DNA from: Onthophagus taurus | Lineage: Eukaryota > Arthropoda > Insecta > Coleoptera > Scarabaeidae | DNA length: 64,000 nt | Assembly: GCF_036711975.1 (NCBI RefSeq) | Contig: NC_091968.1 | Span: 26,397,001 to 26,461,000 of the forward strand | Reading direction: 5' to 3' | Shown here: one piece after another, positions 35,150-46,964 of the stretch | Layout: each line of letters begins with the position of its first letter | Numbering within the stretch: the first letter of the stretch is position 1 | Position numbers and translations under genes: made by a program | The notes under the pieces: generated by a model | Database searches by the model: none | Seen by the model: the letters and a program-made list of their open reading frames with translations, nothing else | What the model was told of the DNA's origin: nothing

Positions 35150-37645
35150 TCACCCCCATCTAGCGTCAATTTTTTAATTTAGTTTTTATTTTTCTTCTAA
35201 AATAACTTGGATTTATTAAACTATAATGTTTGAAGATAAAAAGAAAGAAAGTTAATCTTTGTTCACGTGAGAATTTCAAATTTTAACATTTAATTTTATT
35301 TAAATCTTAAAAAACCCTGTTTTATTATCACGCCATCTAGCGTTAACCTCCATATTAAATCATATTTGACTGTCAAATTTTAACTGTTTAGCCCAATATC
35401 GGGTTTTATTAAAAAAAATAGTTTTAATGAAGCGAAAGAACCATCAAACTACGTTTTTGGACTCCTAAAGTATTCATTTAAAGTGAGTGTTTATTCCAGT
35501 AAGCGATTTTTCCCCTTAAATTGAGGAATTAATTTGACAGAAAACATAACCTAACTTTTTTAAGGGAATTAAAAATTATTGGTGATTTAAGAAAATCGAT
35601 TTAATCTATTAAACGAAAAAAATGATAAGTAATTAATTTAAAATTAATAATTAACCCCCGTAATTTATAATTTTTATTTAAAAATTTTAAATAAGCTGAT
35701 AAATAAAAAAGTTCATTTTTACACTCACGTCATCTAGCGTTAATTACCCACGATAAATCATATTTGACATTTCAAGCCACCGATTCATTTCTTATATAAT
35801 TGAGTTTTATTAAAAAAATAAGTTTAAATGAAGCAAAAGAACCATCAAACTACGTTTTTGGACTCCCAAAGTATTCATTTAAAGTGAGTGTTTATTCCAG
35901 TAAGCGATTTTTTCCCTTAAATTAGGAATTGTAGTTTGACAGAAAACATAACCTAACTTTTTTTAAGGGAATTAAAAATTATTGGTGATTTAAGAAAATG
36001 GATTTAATCTATTAAACAAAAAAAATGGTAAGTAATTAATTTAAAATTATTAATTAACCCCGTAATTTATAATTTTTATTTAAAAATTTTAAATAAGCAG
36101 ACTTAAATAAAAAAGATCCCTTTTTACACTCACGTCATCTAGCGTTAATTACCAACGATAAATCATATTTGACAATTGAAACCACCGATTCACTTCTTCC
36201 TAATATAATTGAGTTTCATCAAAAAAATAACTTTGAATGAAGCCAACGAAACATCAAAATACGTTTTTGGACTCCCAAAGTATTCATTTAAAGTGAGTGT
36301 TTATTCCAGTAAGCGATTTTTCCCCTTAAATTAAGAATTGTAGTTTGACTGAAAACATAACCTAACTTTTTTAAGGGAATTAAAAATTATTGGTGATTTA
36401 AGAAAATCGATTTAATCTATTAAACGAAAAAAATGGTATGTAATTAATTTAAAATTAATAATTAACCCCGTAATTTATCATTTTTATTTAAACATTTTAA
36501 ATAAGCAGACTTAAATAAAAAAGATCCCTTTTTACACTCACGTCATCTAGCGTTAATTACCAACGATAAATCATATTTGACAATTGAAACCACCGATTCA
36601 CTTCTTCCTAATATAATTGAGTTTTATTAAAAAAATAAGTTTAAATGAAGCGAAAGAAACATCAAAATACGTTTTTGGACTCCCGAAGTACTGTTTAAAG
36701 TGAGTGTTTATTCCAGTAAGTGATTTTTCCCGTTAAATTAGGGAATGTAATTTGACAGAAAACATAACCTAACTTTTTAAAGGGAATTAAAAATTGTTGG
36801 TGGTTTAAGAAAATCGATTTAATCTGTTAAACGAAAAAAATGGTAAGTAATTATTTTAAAATTATTAATTAACCCCCGTAATTTATCATATTTATTTAAA
36901 AATTTTAAATAAGTAGATAAATAAAAAAAGATCCCTTTTTACACTCACGTCATCTAGCGTTAATTACCAACGATAAATCATATTTGACAATTGAAACCAC
37001 CGATTCACTTCTTCCTAATATAATTGAGTTTCATCAAAAAAATAAGTTTGAATGAAGCGAACGAAACATCAAAATACGTTTTTGGACTCCCAAAGTATTC
37101 ATTTAAAGTGAGTGTTTATTCCAGTAAGCGATTTTTCCCCTTAAATTAGGGAATGTAATTTGACAGAAAACATAACCTAACTTTTTAAGGGAATTAAAAA
37201 TTGTTGGTGGTTTAAGAAAATCGATTTAATCTATTAAACGAAAAAAGTGGTAAGTAATTAATTTAAAATTAATAATTAACCCCGTAATTTATTATTTTTA
37301 TTTAAAAATTTTAAATAACTAAACAAATAAAAAAAGATCCCTTTTTACACTAACGCCATCTATCGTTAATTACCCACGTTAAATATTATTTGACATTTCA
37401 AACCACCGGTTCACTTCATCCTAATATAATTAAGTTTTATTTAAAAAAATAGGTCTAAATGAACCGAAAGAACCGTCTAAATACGTTTTTCGACTCCCAA
37501 AGTATTCATTTAAAGTGAGTGTGGATTCCAGTAAAGTGATTTTTCCCCTTAAATTAGAGAATGTATTTTGACAGAAAACATAACCTAACTTTTACAGAAG
37601 AATTTAAGATTATTGGAGATTTAAGAAAATCGGTTTGATATATTA
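35150..37645 (+). repeat. Satellite A array 4: diverged ~406 bp monomer, about 6 copies
   Basis: CATCTAGCG occurs at 35334, 35731, 36136, 36544, 36951 and, as CATCTATCG, at 37357. Periods are 397-408 bp, the same as arrays 1-3. Shared blocks (CATCTAGCG, GACATTT/GACAATT, ACGTTTTTGGACTCCCAAA, CATAACCTAACTTT) come in the same order, but the spacer sequences differ completely (e.g. TTTATTCCAGTAAGCGATTT). It is an old sister subfamily of satellite A. Confidence 0.88.
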
Positions 37646-40074
37646 CAACGAAAATTTGGTAAGTTTAATTTTATTAATTCACGAATGTAATGCGAAGATT
37701 TTAATTCTAAACGCGGATTATTTTTAGAATCAAAATTTATAACATTGTTAGACTGATTATCTTTTAAGTTGGGGTGACTCTGGTCATTAAAATTTATGGG
37801 TCTTTGTAGAAATGAAATGCACATTTTACGTTTAAAATGTTAAAAAGTGAGTGTTAACTTTGTTTCTAGATAAGAATGAAACAATAATGTAATAGAACAT
37901 AAAAGAAATTGATACAAAAGTTGCTGATAAACTAAATGTTATTCATCAATCAGCAAATAAGATTCTAATTTGGTTGGATAAAAAAGGTTCAAAGATCAAA
38001 ATTCAAAGTTTTCTTATTTTTAATCGTTCTAATTTTAATCTCTATCATTTCTAATCATTTTTATTATTATTGTTTTTTTAAGAAAACACGAAAAAAATTT
38101 AAAAGAAAGGAATCGAAGCAATAAAGCACGTGACGTAGAGATATCCTACATAATTAGTCGGATGACGTACTTTCAAAAGATAACGCAGCCAAAGTAATAA
38201 TTTTTTTAATTAGTTTCCATTTGGTAAACTATTTTAGTTGCGTATATGCGGTTGCTATCTTAGCTTAAATTCTTTTTAAAGTGAAAAGTAATTTTTCATT
38301 CATTTCGCTTTAAAATCGTTTTGAGTGCTCTTCGAATAACTAAAAAAACGTGTTCCCATTTCTTATTTTAAAACAAGATAAATACAATGAAACGAAAAAA
38401 TAATTTTGTTTTAGGACTTTTATCTGGGTGGCAACAGTCCATTCAATTCAGACGTTAAACTGGCGTAGAGGCTGGTACCGTTCTAGAAATAAACGTTGTA
38501 TTTTTAAAACTACATCAAGTTTCGACGAGGCGCCCGTGCGTTTTTTTTTCGGGTAGGACGAGAGAATCGGGTGAGAATTCGCGTGACTCACGAAAAATGT
38601 ATTCAAAGAGTAACAAACTTGAAAGATTTAAAAATTGAAATCGAAAGTTTTTTGAATCAATGCCAAATAAAAAATTTTTTTTACTTTAACATAAAACAAA
38701 AAGAGTTAACAATCGATGGGACAACGTACTCGCAAACAATAGCTTGAACAAATTCAATTTTCCTCGGTGTTAACACTCCACCATCAAGGTCAATGAAAAT
38801 AATTAAAACACTATTTTAACGTGCTTTGTTTTTTAAAATAACCGGCGAAAATGAACCGGTGTAAGTGAAAAGTTTAATGTACCACATCCAAATTAGTACA
38901 TCCTTTCTTTTTTTGTATAATATAAAAGTATTTTGGACGTGGGCCAGTATCGGTGGCACAGAAAAGTTTAAAAGTCAGGTTCCTACATCGTAAATAGCAT
39001 AAAGAGAAAAAGAAAATGCTAAAAAGAAGTTTAAAGTCTTTGACGTAGATTAAGTTATAATTTTGTATTGATTCAACACTTTTTATTCGATAACTTTTTG
39101 AATGAATAAGTAATTTCGATTTAATGAATGAATTAATCAATACTAAGCGAAAATCAAGTAAATTTGTTATCAATAAAAAGAAGAAGAAATAGAAAATGAA
39201 TCTTTTTTAAGTCTAATCTAATCTTGTCCTACATAAAAAAAATAAGTTTTAGATTAAAAATTAATTTTAAATTTAATTTTCGATTTCAAAACGACGAAAA
39301 AAAAATTTTTTTTAATTATAACTAAACCAGATGATAATTTCTTGATTATTAACACATTATAAACAATGTGTATAACAATTTCTTATCTTAAGATAACCCT
39401 CGACTGGGTTGTATATTTTTTAAACATATTTTTTTTATGCATAACAGTTAACTTGGCAACAAATTTGATTAAAACACCAATTTGTATTATTGGATTATTT
39501 ATTACAAAGTTAAATTAAATGTTTTTCTTCAACTTTACGAATTGACAGTAAACGACTTTTTAAAATAATTTATTCACGACGGTTAACTACACTTAACTAA
39601 AGTGTAGTTAAGAGTTTTTATTTTATTTAGTTTGATTGTTCGTAACCCAGTTCAAGTTCTTTGTACCCTCTACCCTCTTTCCTATAGAAAAATCGATGAA
39701 ACTTGTAGAGGCGACGAGAAACTTCACCGGGAAAAGAGGGGATGAAAATGTAGGTCAATTAAAAGAATATTTGATATTGCTCCTAATATTAGTATAGATT
39801 ACTTCTAATAACTTTCACTAATTCCCAATTATTGAAGTAGTATTTTTTAACCAAACTGAGATAGATATTGAGACGAATTAATATTGTTGGTAAGAAGTAT
39901 TGTGAGAATTAGAAATTGTATGAATATTTGTTGCCGTTTCGTTAATGAGTTAGGCATTAATATATCTTTCTATATTTATTTACACATATGGGAGGGCGAA
40001 AGAACATGCGTGATTTGTCTGAAGCAGAAGACAGACGTCAGAAGATGACACAATCATCGGGGGAGCTTAGGTAG
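37646..40074. other. AT-rich intron sequence with a GC-richer island near 38.5 kb
   Basis: 38410-38600 is noticeably GC-richer (CAGTCCATTCAATTCAGACG, GACGAGGCGCCCGTGCG) and could be an alternative promoter or untranslated exon. No coding frame supports it. The rest, including the frame 38874-39173 (-), shows nothing I can assign. Confidence 0.35.
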
Positions 40075-41130
40075 CTTTGTATTACTCTTAAGATTAAGTG
40101 AGCTGATGCAAAGACTCAAGAGAGATTGAACTCTATATAATACAGATTTAGCTTTAGCTATTGTAGGTTTTCGACGTTTGGAAAATCTTTATATCAGGTC
40201 AAAAATTCCTGCAGGTTCGTGTGCGTCTGCTGCATTGATGTGTATTTCCCGTTCTTCTCTACGGATCAGAAAGGTAGAGTCGTATCAACGCCGTTATACC
40301 GTCGTATTCTGTCGCATATCACGGATAGACCGAATAGGGCAAGGAAGGCAAGAAGCTCCTGATAACCGTTAAAGAAGATCTTCCGACTCCTCATTAAAGG
40401 AAAAATCACAGTCTATTATAGCCAGTTGTATAGCTAGCCTTGGTAGAGAGACAACACATCTAACATTTTTATGATCATGGAAGAAACTTAGCCAAACAGC
40501 GTATTGCCACCAAGTCTTTAATGAGATCAAGAAATTTTTGATTTTATTTTTCCAACTTATAATGGTCAAAATAATCGATGAATTTGCATAATATGCTGAG
40601 GAAACTACGATAATCGCTAAGTAAGAGGACTGTGAGATCAACTACGCTTCAGTCTAATGTAAGCTAGTAGTCAACGACATCCCCATCTAATAAATCATGG
40701 AATTTGTCTACCCAAGCAGAAGACCCTGAGATAGTAGACTCAAAAGTAGCAGAAATTAAGATCTTGAGGACAATCTCAGAAAAGACCGGGTGGGACACTA
40801 CCTTAATCGCCAAGTAAGAGGGCTGTGAGATTAATTACACAGAGAATCCAGTCTAATGTAAGCTGGTAGTCAACGGCATCCCCATCAAATAAGTCAAGGA
40901 ATTTTTCTGCACAAGACCCTGAGGTTGCAAACTCAGAAGTAGTAGAAATGAGGGTTTAGGACAAGAGATTTTGGCACAACCACGTTTGTAGACTTGCCGA
41001 TAATTCTGCTTACAAATAACCAGTTCGGAACTAGACCACCAAAGAGATGAAGAAACAGCTGGTAGTCATGTCTCAGAAGATTTTCAGAGATAGATCTTTG
41101 CAGATCTTATAGATCGTCTTTACCCAACGA
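40075..41130 (+). mobile_element. Block of LINE C-terminal fragments, copy 1
   Basis: After TTACTCTTAAGATTAAGTGA come remnants of one LINE tail (VVFCRISRIDRIG, then ELLITVKEDL after frameshifts, compare the better-preserved copy 2). Pieces of a second tail follow: CKLVVNGIPI, AEIKILRTISEKTGWD, and RPPKR, stop, RNSW at about 41030. Stops and frameshifts are everywhere. All pieces match the region behind the RT palm in RTE/Jockey-like insect elements. The block is repeated at 41578-42545. Confidence 0.7.
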
Positions 41131-41577
41131 TCTATAGCAAGAAGGGGATATCGACAAACATACTACACATACTCAGGTAGGCTTTGTGACAAAGAAACGT
41201 CCAGGAAGTCCAAGTGTTACCACTAGCCTCGAGACAAGAATGCCGTACGGCTGAATTGAACGGACGTGAATTGTGGCATGCGAGCCAACGCCAGTCATCT
41301 GCGGCGATGATCAAGAGAATGCTGCTGGGCTCGTTGGGCAACGACCAGTGAAGAAATTAGGGCAATCCAGAGAATTACTTTCTGAAGACAACGACCCGAG
41401 ACGTCGCCGAATGACTGTAATAGATTGGCACAGCCAATTCCAGGATCTCTACATCGTTGCACTGCTTTGGGACGAAACTCTAAGATATTGCTTGAAAATC
41501 ACGCCAAGGAGAAGAAAAAAAAAGTCATTTTTTTCTTAAATAGAGGTTCCATTATTATTGATGATATGTCAAAAAGC
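41131..41577. other. Spacer between the two LINE blocks, GC-richer, unassigned
   Basis: The sequence is less AT-rich and open in the + frame 41273-41539 (MACEPTPVICGDDQENAAG, WHSQFQDLYIVALLWDETL). I do not recognise it. It may belong to the same LINE composite, since it lies between two copies of it. Confidence 0.3.
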
Positions 41578-42545
41578 TTTTGTATTACTCTTAAGATTAA
41601 GTGAGCTGAAGCAAAGTATGTATTTCCTGGTCTTCTCTACGGATCAGAAAGCTTGACACTCAATCAATCGCTAGAGAGTCGTATCAACGCCGTTATATCG
41701 TCGTATTCTGTCGCATATCATGAATACACCGACTCACAAATGGCGAGGTGCTCAAACAGATGGGCATAGGGAAGGAGCTCCTGATAACCATTAAAGAGCG
41801 GAAGCTTCTAACATTTCTATGATTATGGAAGAAACCCAAGTCAAATCAAAACAGTTTACTGTCAAGTCTTCAATGATATCAAGAAATTTTTGATTTTAAG
41901 CCATCTTAATATTATGCCTAAAAGTAAAATCTTACACCAAGTAACATCTTCACACCAGGTGGAATCCGACAAGGCGATAGTCCATTTTTTTCAACTTATT
42001 AATAGTCAAAATAATCAAAATAATAAGAAATTAAGATCTTGAGGACAATCTCAGAAAAGACCAAGTGGGACAGAATTAAGAACTTTGACATAAGAAGCTA
42101 GTTCGGGGTTTAGAACAAGAGGACACTACGTTATGTGCGTTGACGACACTACGTTAATCGCCAAATAAGAGGGCTGTGAGATCAACTACACAGAGAATCC
42201 AGTCTAACGTAAGCTGGTAGTTAACGACATCCCCATCTAATAAGTCATTTTTAGGAATTTTTCTACACAAGACCTTGTGGTAGCAGACTCAGAAGTAGTA
42301 GAAATGAAGTTCCTGAGGACAATCTCAGAAAAGACCAGGTGGGATTGAATTAAAACTTTGACATAAGAAGCTCATTCGGGATTTAGGAGAGATTTTTGCA
42401 CAACCACGTTTGTAGAATGTCAAATAATTTTGCTTACAAATGACCAGTTCAGAACTAGACTACCAAAGAGATGAAGAGACAGTGGCAGTCAACGTTTGAG
42501 GAGATTTTCCAATGTAGATCTTACTAGGAGCAATAGACCTAACCC
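41578..42545 (+). mobile_element. Block of LINE C-terminal fragments, copy 2
   Basis: It begins with the same TTACTCTTAAGATTAAGTGA motif as copy 1. Frames read YGSESLTLNQSLESRINAV, then YSVAYHEYTDSQMARCSNRW, ELLITIKERKLLTFL, MKFLRTISEKTRWD and RPVQN/RPPKR-like remnants, all typical of LINE C-termini (the E-R-E-L-L-x-T-I-K-x-R-K block). The order matches copy 1, so the two are a tandem duplication of a pre-formed composite. Confidence 0.7.
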
Positions 42546-43374
42546 AATCTAACCCAAAAATCATGAATGAAGATCTAGAAAGTGGAATAGATGAAATATT
42601 CTTGGACCTACATTATTCTGAAATCAAGAATGTTGAAACAACCGTCTTGTATAGGCTATACGTTAGAAACGTTATATGTTGACTTATAATATCAGTGTAG
42701 CAGCATTTTGCTCTCTAGGGGAAATAAGTCCTTTAATTATTATCTACTCCGTTTGAATCGTGGGATATTTTATATTTCAAGATTTGCCCACCGATCTTTT
42801 CCTAGGCATTGTAGCATTGAAATTTTTTTTTGTAGTCTCTTTGCCCATTGCAGTTTTTGAACTTTGATGAATCGTACATTTTTCTAATCTGATCCATATT
42901 GCATGTCTCTTCATTTCTGAGTATTTCTGCTGTGCTAACCTAACCTTTTTGCACATAATATTAAGATCGTATGTGTAAGTAACGAGTTGTACACTTCTAG
43001 TTCTTCTCTGCCAATGTTTATCTATTTTATATACTAAATTGAGAAAGATTTCCCTTAGAACCTCTAATAAATTTCTGAGTATGAACTGATTCTTAGTGGG
43101 TGCAGTTTTTTTCTTAACCCACCAACGCTTTATGCTATTTGATCGTTCTAACTAATCGTAAAAATTACAATTGGAAAAAAAATTTTGTAAAAAAATACTT
43201 CTAGATACAAATTTTGACATTAATGAATACAATTAGTCAAAATATATCATTGAAAAAATGTTTAGGTCAAATTTGGAAATTACAAGTCCTCAACGCAATC
43301 GACACAGCAAAAATTTTCTTCTTGAAACCGATTTTTGACTTTTCACACCATTAGTGACGTAAATGAACTAAGAA
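42546..43374. other. AT-rich spacer, no feature seen
   Basis: No coding frame, repeat unit or transposon end is recognisable in this stretch. Confidence 0.4.
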
Positions 43375-44160
43375 TACTAGAAAGTTTCGGGTTTAGCCAT
43401 GCATCTGAAAGCGAAAATTATTGAAAAGTTTCTGGACACTTCTGGACGTCTTTATAACTGTCTAGAAAGCGTTTAAACACTATTTGATAACTATAGAGAC
43501 CATTAGAAAGCTTCTGGATACTTTTGGACATCTTTAAAGTCCCCTAGTTTATTACTAGAAGTAGAACTAACACTAGATTTAGAACTAGAAACATTTGGGT
43601 TTAGCCGTCTTGAGAGACGAACGGCTAAAGCCGAATGATTCTAGTTTTAGCTCAAGTGTTAGTTCTAGTGACAGTGTTAAGTAGTGTTAGTAAGCACTAG
43701 ATGGTGCTAGATTGTATGTTGTTATTGATTTATTTGTTATTCAGCGCCAGATTGTTGTATATCTTTATTGAACTGACACACTAGACTTAGAACTAGTAAC
43801 ATTCGGGATTAGCCGTCTTGAGAGTCGAGCGAAAAATTATTGAAAAGTTTCTTGGACATCTTTATAAATCTTCTGGAAAACTTTATAACTGTCTAGAAAG
43901 CGTTTAAACATTATTTGATAACTATAGAGACCATTAGAAAGCTTCTGGACACTTTTGGACATCTTTAAAGTCTAAGTTTATTACTAGAAGTAGAACTAAC
44001 ACTAGATTTAGAACTAGAAACATTCGGGTTTAGCCGTCCTGAGAGACGAACGGCTAAAGCCGAATGATTCTAGTTCTAGGTCTAGTATTAATTTTAGTTT
44101 TATTTGTTATTCAGCGCCAGATTGTCTTGTATATCTTTATTGAACACGTAATTTTTGCGA
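43375..44160. repeat. Tandemly duplicated palindromic CTAGAACTA repeat
   Basis: Two units of about 420 bp (43410-43690 and 43830-44110) share GAAAATTATTGAAAAGTTTC, AGAAAGCGTTTAAACA, AGACCATTAGAAAGCTTCTG and TTTTGGACATCTTTAAAGTC. Each ends in the foldback core TTCGGGTTTAGCCG, then AGAGACGAACGG and CTAAAGCCGAATGATTCTAG. The CAGCGCCAGATTGTTGTATA block follows both. Confidence 0.8.
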
Positions 44161-45907
44161 TACTTTAGCTTTCTAGGGTTAAATATCATTTCTGGCAGTA
44201 ACTTTTTTTTAATAGTTAATGAAATTGATTGTGTAATTAAGGTTTAATGCCTTCTGGGTGATGTTCTTTAGTAGTTGATGAAGATCTTGATTGTTGCAAT
44301 ATCTCCTATTCACTTTTTGTAATATAAATTTGAACCTACATGATTATTCATTGGTTTATGAGTATCTCTTCTACTCGCCCACACTGCTTAATTGAAGAGA
44401 TTTTACATAAATTAATATTGCTTATAACTTTAAATTACGCATAAATATTTCTGGCAGACAAAAACATGAATTTTACGAGTATTTAATTATTTATGTCTAT
44501 CTTTTTTTGAAAACTGCATAGTTTTAATTTATGTGCACCTGTTTGACCTTGATATCTTCATCTTGCAGCGATTCTCAAGATATTACGATAAAACAACTTA
44601 ATGTTACTACGATTTTATTCTGGTTTTTATACTATGTTTGATGTGTAACTAGTTTCGGTTAATGCCATCATCAGAGAAAAAAGTTAATTAATTATGAATT
44701 CGACTTTAAAGTCATGTTTAATTTAAATTTTAGTTGTTTTTGCGTAGGTTGAGTTATAATGATTCAATTGTGAAAAAATTTCAATCGATTAACAAATCGG
44801 TAAACGCAAATTAAGCACCGATTGAAAAAAAAAAGAATGAATTAAAATTGTGTACTATCGTGTTGGGGCCATTTCGATTCGTGGTCGTAAATCTTTACGT
44901 TTAAGTAGCTCACTTTACAAATGGGTTTGTTGAATCATTTCTTGCTTGTTCATTGCGTACGATTTTGAATGGACCAATTAAATTTAATTCGATTTTTTTT
45001 AATTTTTATTAAGTATTATTTTTTTACAACCTAATTTGCGTAATAACTACGACAAGGACGATTTTTTTTTGATATAATATAATATAATATTAATATCGAA
45101 GAATTCTAATCTAATCTAAACCCGTATTAATTTGCCCTGAACTAAATTAATAATATATTGCACAATTTTGCATAAATAATATTGAAAAAAATCGATTAAA
45201 AGGGGTATTTACCAGAAAGCGTTTTTGTTTCGATTAATCGATAACTAAAAATAACAACTACATTAGGTAAATTTTTTTTGATAAATCGATCTAATCAACA
45301 AAATATAAAAGAACATCGCAAAAATTAATCAGTTTATCGTCTCGAATGTATCGATAAGAATTAATTTATTTTAATGCGCTTTAATTTAGCAATTTGTGCG
45401 GCTCTTTTATGGACATGGAAAAATTGTAGAGTTGCACGTAGCCGTTACACATTTCCGGTTAAACTCACTATAATTTAGTCGGGTGAGGACAAAAACACAA
45501 ATTAGTTAGACAATTCCGTACAATTTTCCACGTATAATTAAGATTTCCAGATTAGATTGGGGACTTACTTTTTTTAATTTATTACTTATATAAATTAAAA
45601 TAAAACAAATAGAATTAACACAATTTTTTTTTGATTATGACTGATTAATCGGTATTATTGGTTAAAAAGCCATAGTTAAGAAGAAGAGAAAAAAAAACTT
45701 GTTGCATTAAGTGAGGCGACTGGTTCTCTTTGGTGAGGAGAGAGGCAAAAGATGTGACATAATTCCAACACAACCGTCCTTTCACTCTCAACGTCGATCT
45801 CTCGTCTCATTTTAGAATTAAGGTTACTTATCGGTTGCGAAACGATGAAAAATGTTTAAGCCTCATTTTTTAAGTTGATACATTTTGATGAGATAAAGTT
45901 TGCTTAC
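44161..45907. other. AT-rich intron sequence with a decayed hammerhead-like motif
   Basis: On the minus strand, 44645-44682 reads CTGATGATGGCATTAACC then GAAACTAG, the CUGAUGA/GAAA arrangement of a hammerhead, but the closing stem I is poor. The rest, up to the TENT5 first exon, has no recognisable feature. Confidence 0.35.
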
Positions 45908-46099
45908 CTGCAAAACCGCCAGCGCATCTTCAAAGTCCGACTCTTCCAAATCAGAAATTTGCACACCGTCGAAAATGTCTATTTGATCGGAAACTCCGCT
46001 CAAATCTGACACGACACTGCTACCGCAACTGTTCCCCGAATCCTCCATCGTTGAAAACATCTCCTTTTCATCCATTGCAAGTATCTCTTTTGAGCTCAT
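45908..46099 (-). CDS. TENT5: Probable first coding exon of the TENT5 gene
   Basis: An ATG in good context (AAAATGAGC) opens exactly 64 codons ending at a strong donor (TTGCAG|GTAAGC) in phase 0, which matches the phase-0 acceptor of the catalytic exon at 21152. The encoded peptide is acidic and serine-rich (KEMFSTMEDSGNSCGSSVV, DGVQISDLEESDFEDALAVL), as variable N-terminal extensions often are. The base composition is well above the AT-rich surroundings, supporting real coding. The joined protein would be 470 residues, longer than mammalian TENT5 proteins because of this N-terminal part. Linking the exons is an inference; the exon could instead belong to another minus-strand gene. Confidence 0.6.
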
Positions 46100-46288
46100 T
46101 TTAATTTGTTTTTAATGAAAACCCAAAAAAAATGTCTTCAAAAAGAACAAAAATTGTTTAAGACAATTTACTTCTTTTTTAGTTCTTCACTAAATGAACG
46201 ACCTCGTAAGGTCGGATTGAAGAGACACTTGGTTTTTTATTGATGCGGACACCCCGTTTTATTTTTTTTTGTATCGCGTTGCTGTTGC

Positions 46289-46573
46289 TTGTTGGAGGTA
46301 GACACAGATTACGATATGGCAGGATTGAGTTATGGCTCCTGCTGCCTCAACGTCGTCGGTCCGACCGCGACAGACGAGATCGCACTACTGCTTCCACCGG
46401 GTTCGACGTCGCGAACGGCAACAGTTTGCGGGTCCCCGCGATTCAAACGCATGCGCTCATTTTGTATGGGGTCTGCAGGATCTAGAATGACCGAGCGAAT
46501 GGGCTCCCAGAATAAGATGGAAACGGTTAAACGACAACAGGTTGAATTTTGGGAGTCTAAAAAGATTTTTTGA
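46289..46573 (+). CDS. GC-rich open frame divergent from the TENT5 first exon, unidentified
   Basis: The plus-strand frame contains YDMAGLSYGSCCLNVVGPTA, LLLPPGSTSRTATVCGSPRF and RMTERMGSQNKMETVKRQQ. A possible donor CAACAG|GTTGAA at 46540/46541 would end it as an exon; otherwise it stops at 46573. It lies about 190 bp upstream of the TENT5 ATG on the opposite strand, in CpG-rich sequence. It could be an exon of a divergent gene or merely the open frame of a promoter or 5' UTR island. I do not recognise the protein. Confidence 0.35.
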   Translation: MLEVDTDYDMAGLSYGSCCLNVVGPTATDEIALLLPPGSTSRTATVCGSPRFKRMRSFCMGSAGSRMTERMGSQNKMETVKRQQVEFWESKKIF

Positions 46574-46630
46574 TCTAAATTTTTACGAGATTATTCTAGA
46601 ATTTAGAAAAATTTTGAATAATCTAGTAAT

Positions 46631-46788
46631 CATTTTTGGTTATATCTAATCTATGTTGTCGACTTGTCAAAACACTAAAGCAGGACTTAAAATTGTATTT
46701 ACTTAATTGCAACGATAAATAAAATGTTTCAAATCTTCATATGAATTTATCATTAGAAACCAGACTTGAACCACCGACAACATACTTA
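46631..46788 (+). repeat. ~160 bp direct repeat, left copy, bounding the satellite D block
   Basis: It starts CATTTTTGGTTATATCTAAT and ends CCACCGACAACATACTTA. The copy at 51891-52070 is nearly identical except for a ~21 bp insertion there (TGACGTACTTTTAAGCAGTC). Starts are 5,260 bp apart in the same orientation. Confidence 0.9.
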
Positions 46789-46964
46789 ACAAAATTTATG
46801 AACGTTTACTGATAACTGAAGTCTGTTGGATTTTCCTATATCAGGCTGCTGCTCAATATACAGGATGATTCATAAGTACCGACACAGAACAGGGACATGT
46901 AGAGGACATGAACTATGAAATTATCAGTCAAACTTGACAAATCGGTTATAAAGTTATTTGATGA

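Larger units (their letters stand above)
21153..45907 (-). other. Putative 24.8 kb TENT5 intron packed with satellites and transposon fragments
   Basis: This is the interval between the phase-0 acceptor at 21152/21153 and the phase-0 donor at 45907/45908, both on the minus strand. The pairing is an inference from matching phase, strand and the lack of any other good minus-strand coding exon between them. Other small exons in between cannot be excluded. The contents are listed separately. Confidence 0.5.
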
